The position numbers and the translations under genes are program-made. Below the pieces are notes generated by a model. The model saw only the letters and a list, made by a program, of their open reading frames with translations, made no database searches and was not told the origin of the DNA. Shown in pieces: positions 30,590-46,084 of a stretch of DNA of 64,000 bases. The stretch spans positions 4,365,207-4,429,206 of the forward strand of contig ML682024.1 of NCBI GenBank assembly GCA_007922195.1, given 5' to 3'. This stretch comes from Podocnemis expansa. Its lineage: Eukaryota; Chordata; Testudines; Podocnemididae. The first letter of the stretch is position 1; each line of letters begins with the position of its first letter.

Positions 30590-31130
30590 GGAAGAGCCTG
30601 TCCGCCTAACTCACTAGCCCCCCTCCAGCGCATCCCTCCCCGAGCTAGATGTGCCCCACGCTGGCCGGCCCAGCCTCCGCTCAGTCGCCGCGTGGTCCAT
30701 GTGATCTGATGCAACGTAATCTGATCCCTTCCCGGCGGAGCCTGCCTTCGCCCCTCGGCCCAGCTCCCCCAGTCCGCTCGCCCCGCCGCCCGCGCCAGGA
30801 CCCTCGGCACCCCCGGGTGAGTTGGGGGGCGGGTCCGCCGGGGCCAGGGCTGTCAGGTTTCGGAGCCCTCCACGTGGGACGGGGGATGCGGGGACTTTGT
30901 CTGGGTCGCGCTGACCTGCCACAACTTGGCTTGCTCCAGCCGGAGCATCCGGCTTCTCTTCGGGCGCCATCTGGCCACCACCCTCCTCCTGGAGCCGGGG
31001 CGAGAATCCCGGGGTCCGGCCCCCCATTCCCGTGGGACGCAGGGGTTCGGCCGCCCGCCCCCAGCCCGCTAGATCCCACTCCTCCCACATCGGGGCAGCG
31101 GATCTGAGGGTCCAGGCTGCGGTCTCCGAC
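30590..31130. promoter_or_regulatory. Orphan CpG island with a candidate first-exon donor
   Basis: A CpG-dense segment isolated from any coding exon: 8 kb after TBC1D25 and 8.8 kb before the first SLC38A5 coding exon. A strong donor GTGAGTT begins at 30817 after a Pro-codon-rich stretch. It could be a distant non-coding first exon of SLC38A5 or the start of a non-coding transcript. The long frames on both strands here are what high GC content produces and show no family signal. Confidence 0.45.
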
Positions 31131-31429
31131 TTCTATGATCCAGCGATTCCGGGCAGGGATTTCCCTAACACCCCCCCACACCCCCTGAATCTCCCAGCAC
31201 CCCCCACTTGTCAACTAGTACCAGTGCTACACCGATTTAGTGAGCACCCCTGCACCCCCCCATTTAAAGTCCTGGGGAGAATCCTGATTCCGGGTCCGGG
31301 CAGCTGGCCCCGGCCCCTTTGGAATTGAGAAGCTGCTCCGCTAACTTAAACGGCACCTTCTGGGAGAGGAATGAAAAACTGGCCACTGAAAGAGCAGAGA
31401 GGGTCCGATCTGAGGTGATAATAGTAAGA

Positions 31430-32560
31430 AGTCGGACAGGAGCTGGAGGGTAACGTTGCTCCAGGAATGAGAAGATACAATAGACGTATTCAGCTTGTCC
31501 CTAGCATGAGTGCTGTTTGGAGTAACTCTAGCGTGTGAGCGGTAAGTAGCGAGAGTATTAGTGGCATTTGTTAGCCTAGTAACTAGCTGGAATAGTAGGG
31601 GGTCTGTTCCAGTTGTAACTGTTGGGAGCATTAGTATGGACGTTCTCAGCTTAGGTAGTATCTCTGGTGTAGTAGGGGTATGAGTAGTAACTAGTTGGTG
31701 TATTGATGGTATTGATTCGAGTAGTGACCATATGGAGTATTAGTAATTCTTTCGTTGGACTAGTGGCATTAGTGAAACTGGAGTATAGCGATACTGATTT
31801 GACTAGTAACTCTTTGCAGAGTGGAGTTGATTTTGAGTAGTAACTAGATGGAGTGTTAATAACTCTTTCAAGAGTTAATGTTACCAATTTGACTAGAACC
31901 TCTTTGGAGCATTTGTGGTGTCCATTTATTTGAGTGTTAACTCAGGAACATTAGTGGTATCCATTTGACTAATAACCATCTGGAGCACTAGTAACTCTTC
32001 GGAGCATTAGTGGTATTGGTGTTACAAAGTGGGATTTTCTCCCATTAAAGCTCATGTGATAAGAAAATCTGTTAGTCTTTAAGTGCCACAGGACTTCTTG
32101 CTTCTTTTGCTGAACTGGACTAACACAGCTGCCCCTTTGGAACTTGGTGTGAGGAGTAACTCTTTGGGCTAGTCTAGTAGTAAGTCTTTTGAATATTACT
32201 TGTGTCAATGTTAGCAGTAACTGCTGTATTAGTGGCATTGATTTCACTAGTAACACTCTGGCATATTGATGGTGTCATTTGGCTAGTAACTCTGGAGTAA
32301 TGGTGGTAATAATCCAAGTGATAACTGCAGGTGGGAATGGTGGCTGCAGTGTGGATAGCGACTGCTTGGAGTATCAGTAGCAACAACTGGAGTAGCCATG
32401 ATGTGGCTGTACTGGAAGTAATGATGGGATTATGGTAACATTGTTGAGCATAGTACTTGTAGGATTAGGGGAAATAATGTCAGTGGCTATCATGTTCATA
32501 GGATTAGTGACAGTTTCATCGACGTAAGTCAGGGAGTTTGTGTTTCCAGCATTAGGGGTA
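31430..32560. repeat. Highly diverged minisatellite, about 38-bp unit
   Basis: The theme 'gtaactctttggagcattagtggtattgatttgacta' recurs some 20-25 times with heavy decay. Examples are 'actagtaactcttcggagcattagtggtatt' and 'agtgaccatatggagtattagtaattct'. It is interrupted by a Penelope-like fragment near 32035-32140. The strand shows strong G+T/A and low C. Confidence 0.6.
32035..32140 (+). mobile_element. Penelope-like fragment truncated inside the ribozyme-like motif
   Basis: It begins 'aagtgggattttctcccattaaagctcatg', then 'aaatctgttagtctttaagtgccacaggacttcttg' and ends 'gaactggactaacacagctgcccctttgga'. The CUGANGA half of the hammerhead-like core is missing and GAAA has become TAAA. Confidence 0.65.
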
Positions 32561-32689
32561 ATGGTGCTGTAGCATGAGTGACAACACCCACTGTCACTGT
32601 GTTTGTGGCATTGTTAATGCTAATGATATTTGTTGTACTGGTAGAAACAATGTGAGCAATAACATAGTGTGGGGGTATTTCTGGCAACA

Positions 32690-33100
32690 GTTTGAGCAGT
32701 AATGGTATAGCTCCCACTGTCTGTGGCACTAGGAGGAGCCATGTTTGTAACGTTGTCCAGGATAATGGTGTAGCTCACACTGTAGCACTAGGAGGAGCCA
32801 TGTTTGTAATGTTGTTCAGGGTAACGGTAGCTCACACCATCTGTAGCACTAGGAGGAGCCATGTTTGTAACTTTGTTCAGGGTAATGGTGTAGCTCACAC
32901 CATCTGTAGCACTAGGAGGAGCCGTGTTTGTAACGATGATCAGGGTAATGGTGTAGCTCACACTATCTGTAGCAGTAGCAGGAACAGCATTTGTAGCATT
33001 GTTGAGCGTAATGGTATTGCTAACACTGCATGGTGCTAGCAGCAACCATGCCTGTTGCACTGTTGAGGGTAATGGTGTTTCTACATCATTCTACCTGACA
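32690..33100. repeat. 63-bp minisatellite, about 6 copies
   Basis: The unit is gtagcactaggaggagccat, then gtttgtaac, then gttcagggtaatggtgtagc, then tcacacc, repeated with 63-bp spacing between 32722 and 32980 and decayed copies to 33075. One internal copy has small deletions. Because 63 is a multiple of three, frames stay open on both strands: 32692-33039 plus and 32788-33060 minus. No start context, splice structure or homology supports a gene. Confidence 0.8.
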
Positions 33101-33418
33101 TCTTCCTCTCTACAATGGGGAACAAATGTTGAGGACTGTGTTTCAGGCAACACGACTACTGGCGCAGGTGTAGCCTGCCAGACACAGCAGTTGCAGGTGT
33201 GGCAGTAATTATACCTAGAGTACAAGTATGAAGCCTGAGTTGTTCTTATCTCTCTTGCCCTGTTGCAATGAAGGAGCAGCTGTGGCCCAGTGTTAAGGAG
33301 GCAATTGGCTAACAAGGGCAGGCTGGGCTGGGAACTGTGAATGGAGGGATGCCTTGTATGCAGAAGGGGGTGTTGCTGATGGGTGGAGACTACACTATGG
33401 TCCAGCGATAAGGTTATC

Positions 33419-33537
33419 TGGTTTCCCAGGACATGGCTGGGAAGGGCCCAGAGGGACAGAAGGGGCCAATAGGGTTTGCAAGGGAATCGCCTCCTCCTGC
33501 GCCTCTGGGCCCTTCCCAGCCATGTCCTGGGAAACCA
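33419..33537. repeat. Perfect 36-bp inverted repeat with 47-bp loop
   Basis: 33419-33454 (tggtttcccaggacatggct and onward) is the exact reverse complement of 33502-33537. The loop includes 'gggtttgcaagggaatcgcc'. Perfect arms in DNA surrounded by decayed repeats imply a recent origin or conservation. Confidence 0.88.
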
Positions 33538-34179
33538 CCACACCCACTCCTGGTGCCACCCCAAGCCTCTCCCAACAGGGGCTGCCATTGGGTGCAGGGC
33601 AGGAGGGCTGGGTAGGGGGAGGAGCCAAGAGAGTCTGTGTGGGGGACAGCAACACCTGGACACAGGCTCCCCCTTCTGATTCTGACCAGTCCATGCTGCT
33701 TCTCACCATGGGTTGAGGGGGCAGTGGGGTCTAGCGGTTAGAGCAGGAGAGGCTGGGAGCCAGGATGCCTGGGTTCCTCTCTGCCTGCTAATTAGATGTT
33801 CCTTCCTCTGACACGCCCTCAACGGTTGCTGACTGTAATTACTTCAGTGTCCCTCAGGGCATTTTAACGAACACAGGAATAATTACAGTCAATTAGCTAC
33901 CTGACCTGAATTAAAACTTCAGTCAGATGCAAACCCAGGAGCATCCAGGCCCCATGGGGAAGACAAAGGCAGAACATGGCTGTGAGACACACCCACCACC
34001 GGACCTTATAGAGACATGAATCGTGGTGGCTTGTATACACACATCACGCATTGTGTAAGCTGTAGCTGCCAGCTGGGATGGGCTCCCCTGGTAGCCAGTG
34101 TCCTGCTCTGCACCCCAGAGTGCCCCCAGCTGGGATAGGCCAGGGCTGGAGGAGCTGGGTCAAGTGTTTTAAAGTACCC

Positions 34180-34370
34180 AGGAGTCCTGGCTCCCAGCTC
34201 CCTACTCTAACCATCAGACCCCACTCGCCAGCGAGAGAACCCAGGCGTCCTGGATCCATTTCCCCTCCTATAACCATCAGACCCCACTGCTCACCCAGGG
34301 CTGGAGAGAGAACTCAAGGGTCCTGGCTTTCAGCCCCCTGCTCTATCCACTAGCTGTGTTTTTCTTTGGG
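34180..34370 (-). repeat. MIR-like SINE heads, reverse, tandem
   Basis: Three consecutive reverse units ('aggagtcctggctcccagct', 'ctctaaccatcagacccc', 'gagagaaccc') at 60-70 bp spacing. Confidence 0.58.
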
Positions 34371-35240
34371 GTGTGTGTGTTTCTGCTGCCCCTTGCTGGA
34401 GGGGAGGAGCCCTGGTGTGTGTGTGAGCACACGGGTGTGTCTGTGTTGTGTTGTGAAAAAGCAGTGGGGTGTATGTGGATTGTGTGGGTCGGGGCAATGG
34501 CTGATGTGCTGTTGTATTGAGGAGGGCTGATTCAACAAGTTAGGGAGGGGGGTATGTGTGGGTTGTGTTGGGGTAGGTGCGTACTGTGTGCTTTTGTATG
34601 GACAGATTTGTGGTTGTCCTGGGCACAGCCGACTCTAGGTGTTGTGCATTAGGGACAGGAGAGGACGTGCATGTGGTGATGGTGTTCTGGAGGAGGTGTT
34701 GCTGTGCAGGCCCAGGAGGCTGTCTTGGGAATACTTTTGTAATGTTATGTGTGTTGATCTCTGTATTTGTGTGTTAATCTGTGTGCATCAGAAGCATGCG
34801 TGTGTGTGAGAGACACTTTTTTGAGTAAGTTGATTTGTGTGTGTGTTGGCAGAAGGAGAGGGGATAGTGCTGCAGGCCCAGCAGGCTGCCTCTGTTGTGT
34901 TGTGTGTGTTGATCTGGGTGTTGTGCTGCAGGGGGTGTTGGTGTTTTGGACCAGCTGGTTGTGGATACTGTGCATTGTTTATCCCTGTGTTGTGGGTTTT
35001 CTGCAGGGGTGATGTTGTATAAGACCAGTGGGTGCTGTGTGTGTGTGTGTGTGTGACAGAGAGAGAGAGAGCACACATGTTGTTCTACAGGGGGGGTGGT
35101 GTGGCCAGCTGGCTGTCTGGGCCACTGGGCATTCTGTGTGTGTGTCAGTCTGTGTGTTGTGAATGTGAGATCAGCCCCTTTCAAACTTTCCAGAAGCCAG
35201 TGGTGTGATTGGCTGGGCTGGTGTGTGCGTGTTTCTTGGC
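34365..35240. repeat. TG-rich tract and decayed minisatellite
   Basis: A long stretch dominated by gtgtgt and ttgtg. The phrases 'ctgcaggcccag(c/g)aggctg', 'gtgtgttgatct(g/c)' and 'gtgctgcaggggg(t/c)gttgg' come back several times. The opposite strand shows the open Thr/His-rich frames typical of such tracts; these are not genes. Confidence 0.6.
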
Positions 35241-36479
35241 GCGGGTGTGCATCTGGCTGTTTCTTGGCGCGCAGAGTGTGATCCCCCCACAGCTGGCACC
35301 ACTCCAGATCTGCGGCTCTGGCTTGCTCCTGCTCTGGCTTGCTCCCCCCCTGTTGCCCACCTCATGCCCTGGGTGAGTGTGAAGTGCGGGGTGTGTGTGG
35401 GACTGACATGACCCCTAGCGCAATGCCATGAGGTAGTTGCATCAGCTGCGGGGGGGGGAGGGGGCAGCTGGCAGAAACCTGGGGGAGACACAGACAGACC
35501 GTGGGATGGGAGGCACAGGACCCACCTCCCCCCAAAACAAGATCACACTCCCAGCCCCCTCACTCAGTAGTAAGAGGGTGGGGGTGAAACTGGTCAGGGG
35601 AGGGGCACAGACCCGAATATGTGGGAGGTTGGCCCCAGAAGTGCGGGTGCTGGGCTGGAAGTTGGAGATCCGGGACTGGGTGCTCTGGTGTTGGCTAGTT
35701 TCTCTCCAGCATGTCATCGGTAAAATCCCAAGCCCCCCGCAACTCCCCGCCCCACATCCTCCCCTCCCCCCTCTGCAGCTAGCGACAGCTAGGGACAGCC
35801 ACGTGTTCTCCTGCTGTCAGATCTGCAGCTGCCTGGGGGGGGAGCCCGACCTCCTGGCTTCTCTCTCCCCTCCCCAGGGCAGTGGAAGAGGAGTGGGATC
35901 TAGTGGTTAGAGTGGGGGGAGGGGGCTGGGAGCCTGGACTCCCGGGTCACCCCATCTTCCTGCCATTAATGGCCTTATTCAGTCCTGCAAGCTCACCCTG
36001 TCTCCTGTTCTGCTAAAATTTCAGGTGACACCATTTTGATTCACTGGAAACAGGGGTGGGGGTGAGGGGGACAGGAACATCAGGGGAGATGGCACGTGAC
36101 AGCCCCTGGCACTCTGCTCCCCTCCCCATGCCCATTGGAGAACCCAGGTGTCCTGGCTCCCAGACCCCTACTCTGGGAATGTAATCCAGGTTAGGCATTC
36201 ACCCTGCATGCTCACCCCATGAACTTTCTCAGGTATGGGCCGAGGTATGGGCCCAGTGTACTTTTGGGCTGCTATGAGGTGGATGATGGGTTTCCCAGAC
36301 ACTCCAAAGCCTTTGAGATGAGACCTCTGGGTAAAGGTCCCCATTAGGAACCTCAGGATTCCTGGGTTCTTTCCCTCCTGGCTCTGATATCCATGCTGGG
36401 CCCCTCCTGACCTTTCCTCCAGTGGTAAAAGGCAGTGGGTGGGGCGGCTGCTGCTGCCACCCTCCAGGGTGAGACTGGG

Positions 36480-36640
36480 AACGCCAAACAGGGGTGTCAG
36501 CCTTAGAGAGGGACTATCTGAGCAGGGAAGTAAAACCCAGGGTCTGGGCTCCCAGCTCCTTCCCCCACCCCGTGCTCTAACCATTAGACAACACTCCCCT
36601 CCCTGACTTGGGGAGAGAACCCAGGAGCCCACACACTGTG
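36480..36640 (-). repeat. MIR-like SINE heads, reverse
   Basis: 'ctctaaccattagacaacactcc' followed by 'gagagaacccaggagccc' and a neighbouring partial unit. Similar single or double units occur at 36120-36180 and 37010-37110. Confidence 0.5.
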
Positions 36641-37224
36641 GGGCACAGCTGTCATAAAGGTCATTGCATTCTTAAAGGGACCACTGAGGGAAAGAGCCAT
36701 ACACCCTGCACAGCTTTGGAGGTAACACCGCCACTGAAGGGACGAGTGGTGACAAAGGTACCAGAGCCTGTCCCTGGTGTGATTGGAAAATGCACCCTTC
36801 TTATCTAGAGTCAGGTGCACCACCATTGCAGGCATCAAAGCAAAGCCCCAGGATGTGGGAAATGCCGGAGCGGACACTAGCTTTCTGCCCTTAGGGGGAG
36901 CCAGGTGACTTCCAACTCCATCCATCCAGGGCAGGCATGCAGCCTGCCCCAGGCGGTGGCTGTTCCCATGCATTTCATACTGCTGTGTTAATTAAGACAT
37001 TAAAGTGTTGGCTCCCAGCCTGCCCCACTCTAATCCACCAGACCCCACACCTCTCCTAGGGCCAGGTAGAGAAGCCAGGAGTCCTGGCATCCAGCCCCCT
37101 GAGCTCTGATCCACTTGCCCCCCATTCCTCCACATACCATGAGTTTGTTGTTGACATTCTCTTTCCCATCATGTATCACACAGGAAGTGTTTTTTAGTGG
37201 TTGGGGAGCTAACTGACAAAATGA

Positions 37225-37330
37225 GAGTCCCTGCATTCAACTACCTGATTTTCCTGTGACCTTGGATGATTAGCTGTGCCTCAGTTTCCCTATCTGAAAA
37301 TGGGGGTGCTCTTTCTGCTGAGCTCCTTGC
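37225..37330 (+). mobile_element. MIR core/tail fragment
   Basis: 'gtgaccttggatgattag', then 'tgcctcagtttccctatctg' and 'aaaatggggg', closely matches the MIR 3' region. It shows that genuine MIR copies exist beside the head-only units. Confidence 0.7.
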
Positions 37331-37659
37331 ATCTACCTGTCTCCAGATCTGTGGTTGCAGCCCATTCCTCTAGGCCAGGGCTCTATGCTGGCAATGGGTT
37401 CAGTTATTAATTTGCTCTTGGGGGAGAGATTAGTTATGTGATGCCACCACCCCAGGTTGTTGGTGTGACAGGATGGATCAGGCAGGGTCTGTCCGGCAGA
37501 AATCGGGAAGTATTAATGCTAGCAGACAAAGCCTCATTTGTAATCCCGTGTCTAATTCTGGTCACCCACGTTAAGGCTTGCAAGAGGAGAGCTTGCACAT
37601 TTTACTGCATTCAGTATGCTCAAATGTGACCTGTCACCAGGAATTAGACACCAAAAGAT

Positions 37660-38780
37660 GTTTGAGGACATTTCACATGTAGAAGACTGAGTGAATCAGG
37701 ATGTTTGAAATGTGCAGCGATTGAAATATAACAAGGGAAACTTTACCAAAAAGCAAATTCAGAAACTTGAAAGGGGTGTGATTTGCTGGACTATTCACAA
37801 CTGGGAATTTCAGAACTTTATTAGTTAGGGCATTTAAAAGTGTGAATTTTCAAGAAAGGGGCTAATTAGCAAATTTGAAATTGTCAAGATCAGGAAATTG
37901 CCTTGATCAGCAAATTCAAAATGAGAAGAATTGGATGAATTAGAAGATTTAAAAATGTGAAATGTCAAAAAGCATATGGAATTTTCAAAATGAGGAAAAA
38001 GGACCCTTCCAACCCTACGATTCTATGATTATTTAGGAAATTGGAAATTTAAGCATATTTTAACATCAAGATGCTTGATTAACTAGAAATTTTGAAATTA
38101 AAAAAATAGAAAAATGTGATTAATTAGAAACCTTGATATTTTGAAAGTTGAAAAAGTTAGATGCACATTTGAAATATAAAAAATTACGAAGTATGACACA
38201 CTAAAAGTAAATAACGGGTTAATTAGATAAATGACTTTTAAAGTATTCATTTAGAAAATCTAAAGTTTCAAAATGAGAAAAATGGATCAATTTGAAAATT
38301 TAACATTTCAGAAATAGTGGAAAAGGTTAATGAAGAAATTTTAAATGTCAAAAATAAAAAGATGAGTCATAATTAAAGTATTTAGAACTTGCAATATTTG
38401 ATTTAGTAGATATTTCAATAATAGATACTTTTTATTATTTAGGTAAAAGGACAGTTCAAATATATAACAAGTGTTTTCATTGGGAAATCTGAAAAGCCTA
38501 AATTACAAAATCAGATTAATAACTGTTGACATTACGACTGAGAAAGAATTCATTAACTAAAAAAAGGAGGCTTTGAAATGGCAAACTTCAAATAGAAGTT
38601 TGGGCATTTCAGAAAGAGAAAACTCAGCTGCATCTGAAAAACTGGCATTTCAAATGTGAGGAGATAAAGTGAATCAGCTAGGAAATTTACTTCTGTGGCA
38701 AACTGCAAAATTCAAAGCAAGAAATTGTCTTGGTTAAACAATGTGACATTGACAAAACTGAGAAAACCGGCTTCATGACA
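37660..38780. repeat. AT-rich decayed minisatellite, about 45-bp theme
   Basis: Around 1.1 kb of AT-rich sequence in a GC-rich neighbourhood. The phrases 'aaattagaaaatttgaaat', 'gtcaaaaatgagaaaaatgg' and 'attaattag' recur with heavy divergence. A short CR1 3' tail sits at 37998-38030 inside it. No reading frame is preserved. Confidence 0.55.
37998..38030 (+). mobile_element. CR1 3'-end fragment
   Basis: 'aaggacccttccaacccta' followed by 'cgattctatgatt' is the typical CR1 LINE terminus with its 8-bp attctatg-type repeat. It has been captured within the AT-rich minisatellite. Confidence 0.6.
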
Positions 38781-39289
38781 ATTGACTCCAAAGACTTCAA
38801 AATTCCTTAGAACGTTCTGTGTGACAGTCTCAGGTGGAACAAAATGGGCAGTTTTTCAATGAGGAAATAAAATCCCAAATTTGGATACAAAATCCTGGGC
38901 TTGGTGGCGTCTTGACCAGATGGGATAAACACAAATCCCAGCTATATAGCCGTTCCATTCCAGGCCATTTTTCAGTCAAGACAGGGTGTTGTGCTAAAAG
39001 ATCTGCCCTAGGAGTTATTTCCAGGAGGTTGTGTGGCCTGTGTGATAGCAGAGCTCATGTTGGAGAGTCTGGCAGTTGCTTCCAGCCTTGAAACCTCTGG
39101 ATTTTTGCCTGGGGGGAACACCACCCTTGGTTGGTCTGTGACTCCTGGACTCTTGCAGAGGACCTGTGCCTGAGCTCAGATTTCATCACTAGTACCCTGG
39201 CCAGCCTGTTGGTGGCAAATCTTGTGTTTCTGCCACTGGCCTTCTTAGAAGACTACCCCCTGTCCTGCTTTAACAGGCAGACCCTGCTT

Positions 39290-39490
39290 GTGCTGGGCAG
39301 AGAATCCCTGAGTCCTTGCTCCCAACCCCCATGTTAATTCAGCAGCCCTATTCTCTTCCCAAGGCCAGGTTGAGAATCTGAGTCCTGGCTCCCAGCACCC
39401 CTGCTGTGAGAATCACTAGACCCCACTACCCTCCCAGGGCTGGGAGAGAAACCAGGAGTCCTGGTTCATAGCACCCCTTTTTGACCCAGT
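39290..39490 (-). repeat. MIR-like SINE heads, reverse, tandem
   Basis: 'gagtcctggctcccagcacc' and 'aggagtcctggttcatagca' are the same half of two reverse units just upstream of the SLC38A5 start. Confidence 0.5.
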
Positions 39491-39659
39491 CAGTGACTGC
39501 ACTTACCCTTCACTGGGGCGGGGACTCCTTTCTGATTGTGCCCCTTTCTCTGGGTTTCTAGGTGGGAAGGTGACCCAGGCACTGTGGCCCAGTTGTGATC
39601 TCTAACTCCTGCCCTGACACCACACACACACACACACTCCAGACTGCTCCATGTCTACC

Positions 39660-44357
<4,698 letters not shown>

Positions 44358-44439
44358 CCTGCCTGCCCCTGCCCCCCCCAGCACAGACACATGGACTTCA
44401 CTGGGCCAGCTTGGAGGCCCAGCCATTGCTGGGGAGAGG

Positions 44440-45120
44440 GTGCTATGGCCTCCCATTGGCTCTCACTCTTCTGCAGCCATGGCAATGCTGGTGCTGAGGC
44501 CAGCCCATTGGCCCACTGTCACCATGGCAATGCTATAGCTCCTGGCAGCGACTGATGTCCATGGGAATGGTGTGAAGGTCTTTCCATTGTCTGACTGTCA
44601 CCGCGGTAATACTGCAGTTCAACCGGTTTCCATGGGAACGGCGCGAAGGCTCTTCCATTGTCTGTCACCATAACAAGGCTACAGCTCCAGGCTGCGACTT
44701 GTTTCCAGGGAAATGATGGAAGGGGCCTTCCATTGGCAGTCTGTAACTGTGGCAATGCTACAGCCCTTTGCAGTGACTGGTTTTCATGGGATTGGTGCAA
44801 AGGCACTCTTATTGGCTCCCTTTTGTCATGGTAGCCACCGGTTTCCATAGGACAAAGGTCCTGATTGCATTGTTGGTACCGTGGAAATGGGGTCCCCACT
44901 ACTACTGATTCAGTGGCTGCAGTGCAACTGGCTTCTCCTTGGTTCCCTGTCACCATGACAATGTGGCAGGTCCCCAAGGGAACAACACCTTGTCCTTGTT
45001 GCTGAAGCAATGCTTTGGTCACTGCTTGGGGGAGGGGCTCACTGTCATGTCACCATAGCAACTATCTTCCTCAGGCAATGCCTCTGCCTTTTTGGTTCCC
45101 ATGGATACAGGACTTCCTGC
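44440..45120. repeat. Decayed tandem array with X-box-like and CCAAT-like sites
   Basis: Units of roughly 70-100 bp follow the SLC38A5 stop. Most contain 'ccattg(g/t)', then 8-12 bp later 'gtcaccatggcaat' or a relative, then 'ctacagctcc', 'tttccatggga' and 'gcgaagg'. X-box-like sites (GTNRCC-N-RGYAAC type) are at 44518, 44597, 44664, 44743, 44949 and 45049; the last, gtcaccatagcaac, is the best match. Confidence 0.6.
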
Positions 45121-45805
45121 CTGCTTGTTCTCATCCCCTGGTATCAGTTGGAGTGGGACTGTGATGCCCGTGGTGCAAGGGGAGGGGCCAGGTGGGTCCA
45201 TGGCACCCCATGGGGGACAATCTAATTTATTGCTCTTATTTAATTTGGAGCTGGCAGCCAGACCAAAAAGGGAGGCCAGGCTCACTCCTCGTGCTGGGAT
45301 TGAGGCCCTTCCAAGACTCCTGGGCCCTATTCCTGGCTGTAACGATGGAGCAGATTCCAGTAGCTACCTGGGGAGGAGGAGCTGGGAGCTAGGCCTCCTG
45401 GATCTGCAGCGTTGGGCCATGGACTACGTACTTTTTTATGCCTCAGTTTCCCCAGCAGGAAGGCAGGGGCATTTTCCTAGCCTGTTGAGGATTAACCCTC
45501 GAGCGTCTGAATTCCTCAGAATTGAGGGGACGCTGTTACTGTTATGGGGAGAGGGCATACATGTCTCATGGAGCTCGGGATGCCTGGGTTCTTCTCTGGG
45601 ACACCTGCCTTCCTTAGTGGGCGGGAGAGATCCATGTGTCTTTAGGCATGTTTGCCCACCTGAGGTAGAGAGCCCCCCTTTAATCTGGGCGTTTCAGGGA
45701 AGGAGGGATTTTAACCTTGTGTCCTGTTTCTCTTTACAAACTATGTCACCACCCAGAGACAGGCCCCCCTTCTCTGTCACCAATGCCTCTTGCTGCAGCC
45801 CCTTT

Positions 45806-45931
45806 TGAGAATAGTGTAGTGGCTAGCACCTCTGCTTAACATGAGGAAGGTCCTGGGTTCAATTCCCAGGGGGTTGGACTCGATGATCTCATGAGGTCCC
45901 TTCCAGCCCTATGATTGATTGATTGATTGAA
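45806..45931 (+). mobile_element. tRNA-headed SINE with CR1-like tail and (GATT)n
   Basis: An A-box-like 'tagtggctagcacc' is followed by a B-box 'gggttcaattcccaggggg', then 'ttggactcgatgatctcatg' with 'aggtcccttccagccctatg', and a (gatt)4 tail. The tail matches the CR1 3' end, implying mobilisation by CR1. It is the best-preserved copy in the window; decayed minus copies are at 10395-10490 and 12041-12115. Confidence 0.8.
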
Positions 45932-46084
45932 CATTAACGGGTTAAGGATGAGGCTGTTGGGGGCACACCCCATTGATCACAGTCTGGGGACATTGGCATA
46001 CAAGTGCCCTCTTACAGGTGGAGACAGTTCTGTCACCCCTCTAGGAACATATCAGTGCCTCTGCTTCCTCCTCTAGAGTTTGGT

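Noticed and set aside
30614..31214. Overlapping long frames on both strands of the CpG island
   Set aside because: High GC content depletes stop codons. There is no family resemblance and no conserved splice structure.
32692..33039. Possible repetitive small protein
   Set aside because: Open only because the minisatellite period is a multiple of three; the opposite strand is equally open.
31430..33100. CRISPR-like array
   Set aside because: Repeats are contiguous and diverged with no unique spacers, and the DNA is vertebrate.
45815..45870. Possible tRNA gene
   Set aside because: A- and B-box-like sequences are present, but no cloverleaf forms and a CR1-like tail with (GATT)n follows; it is a SINE head.
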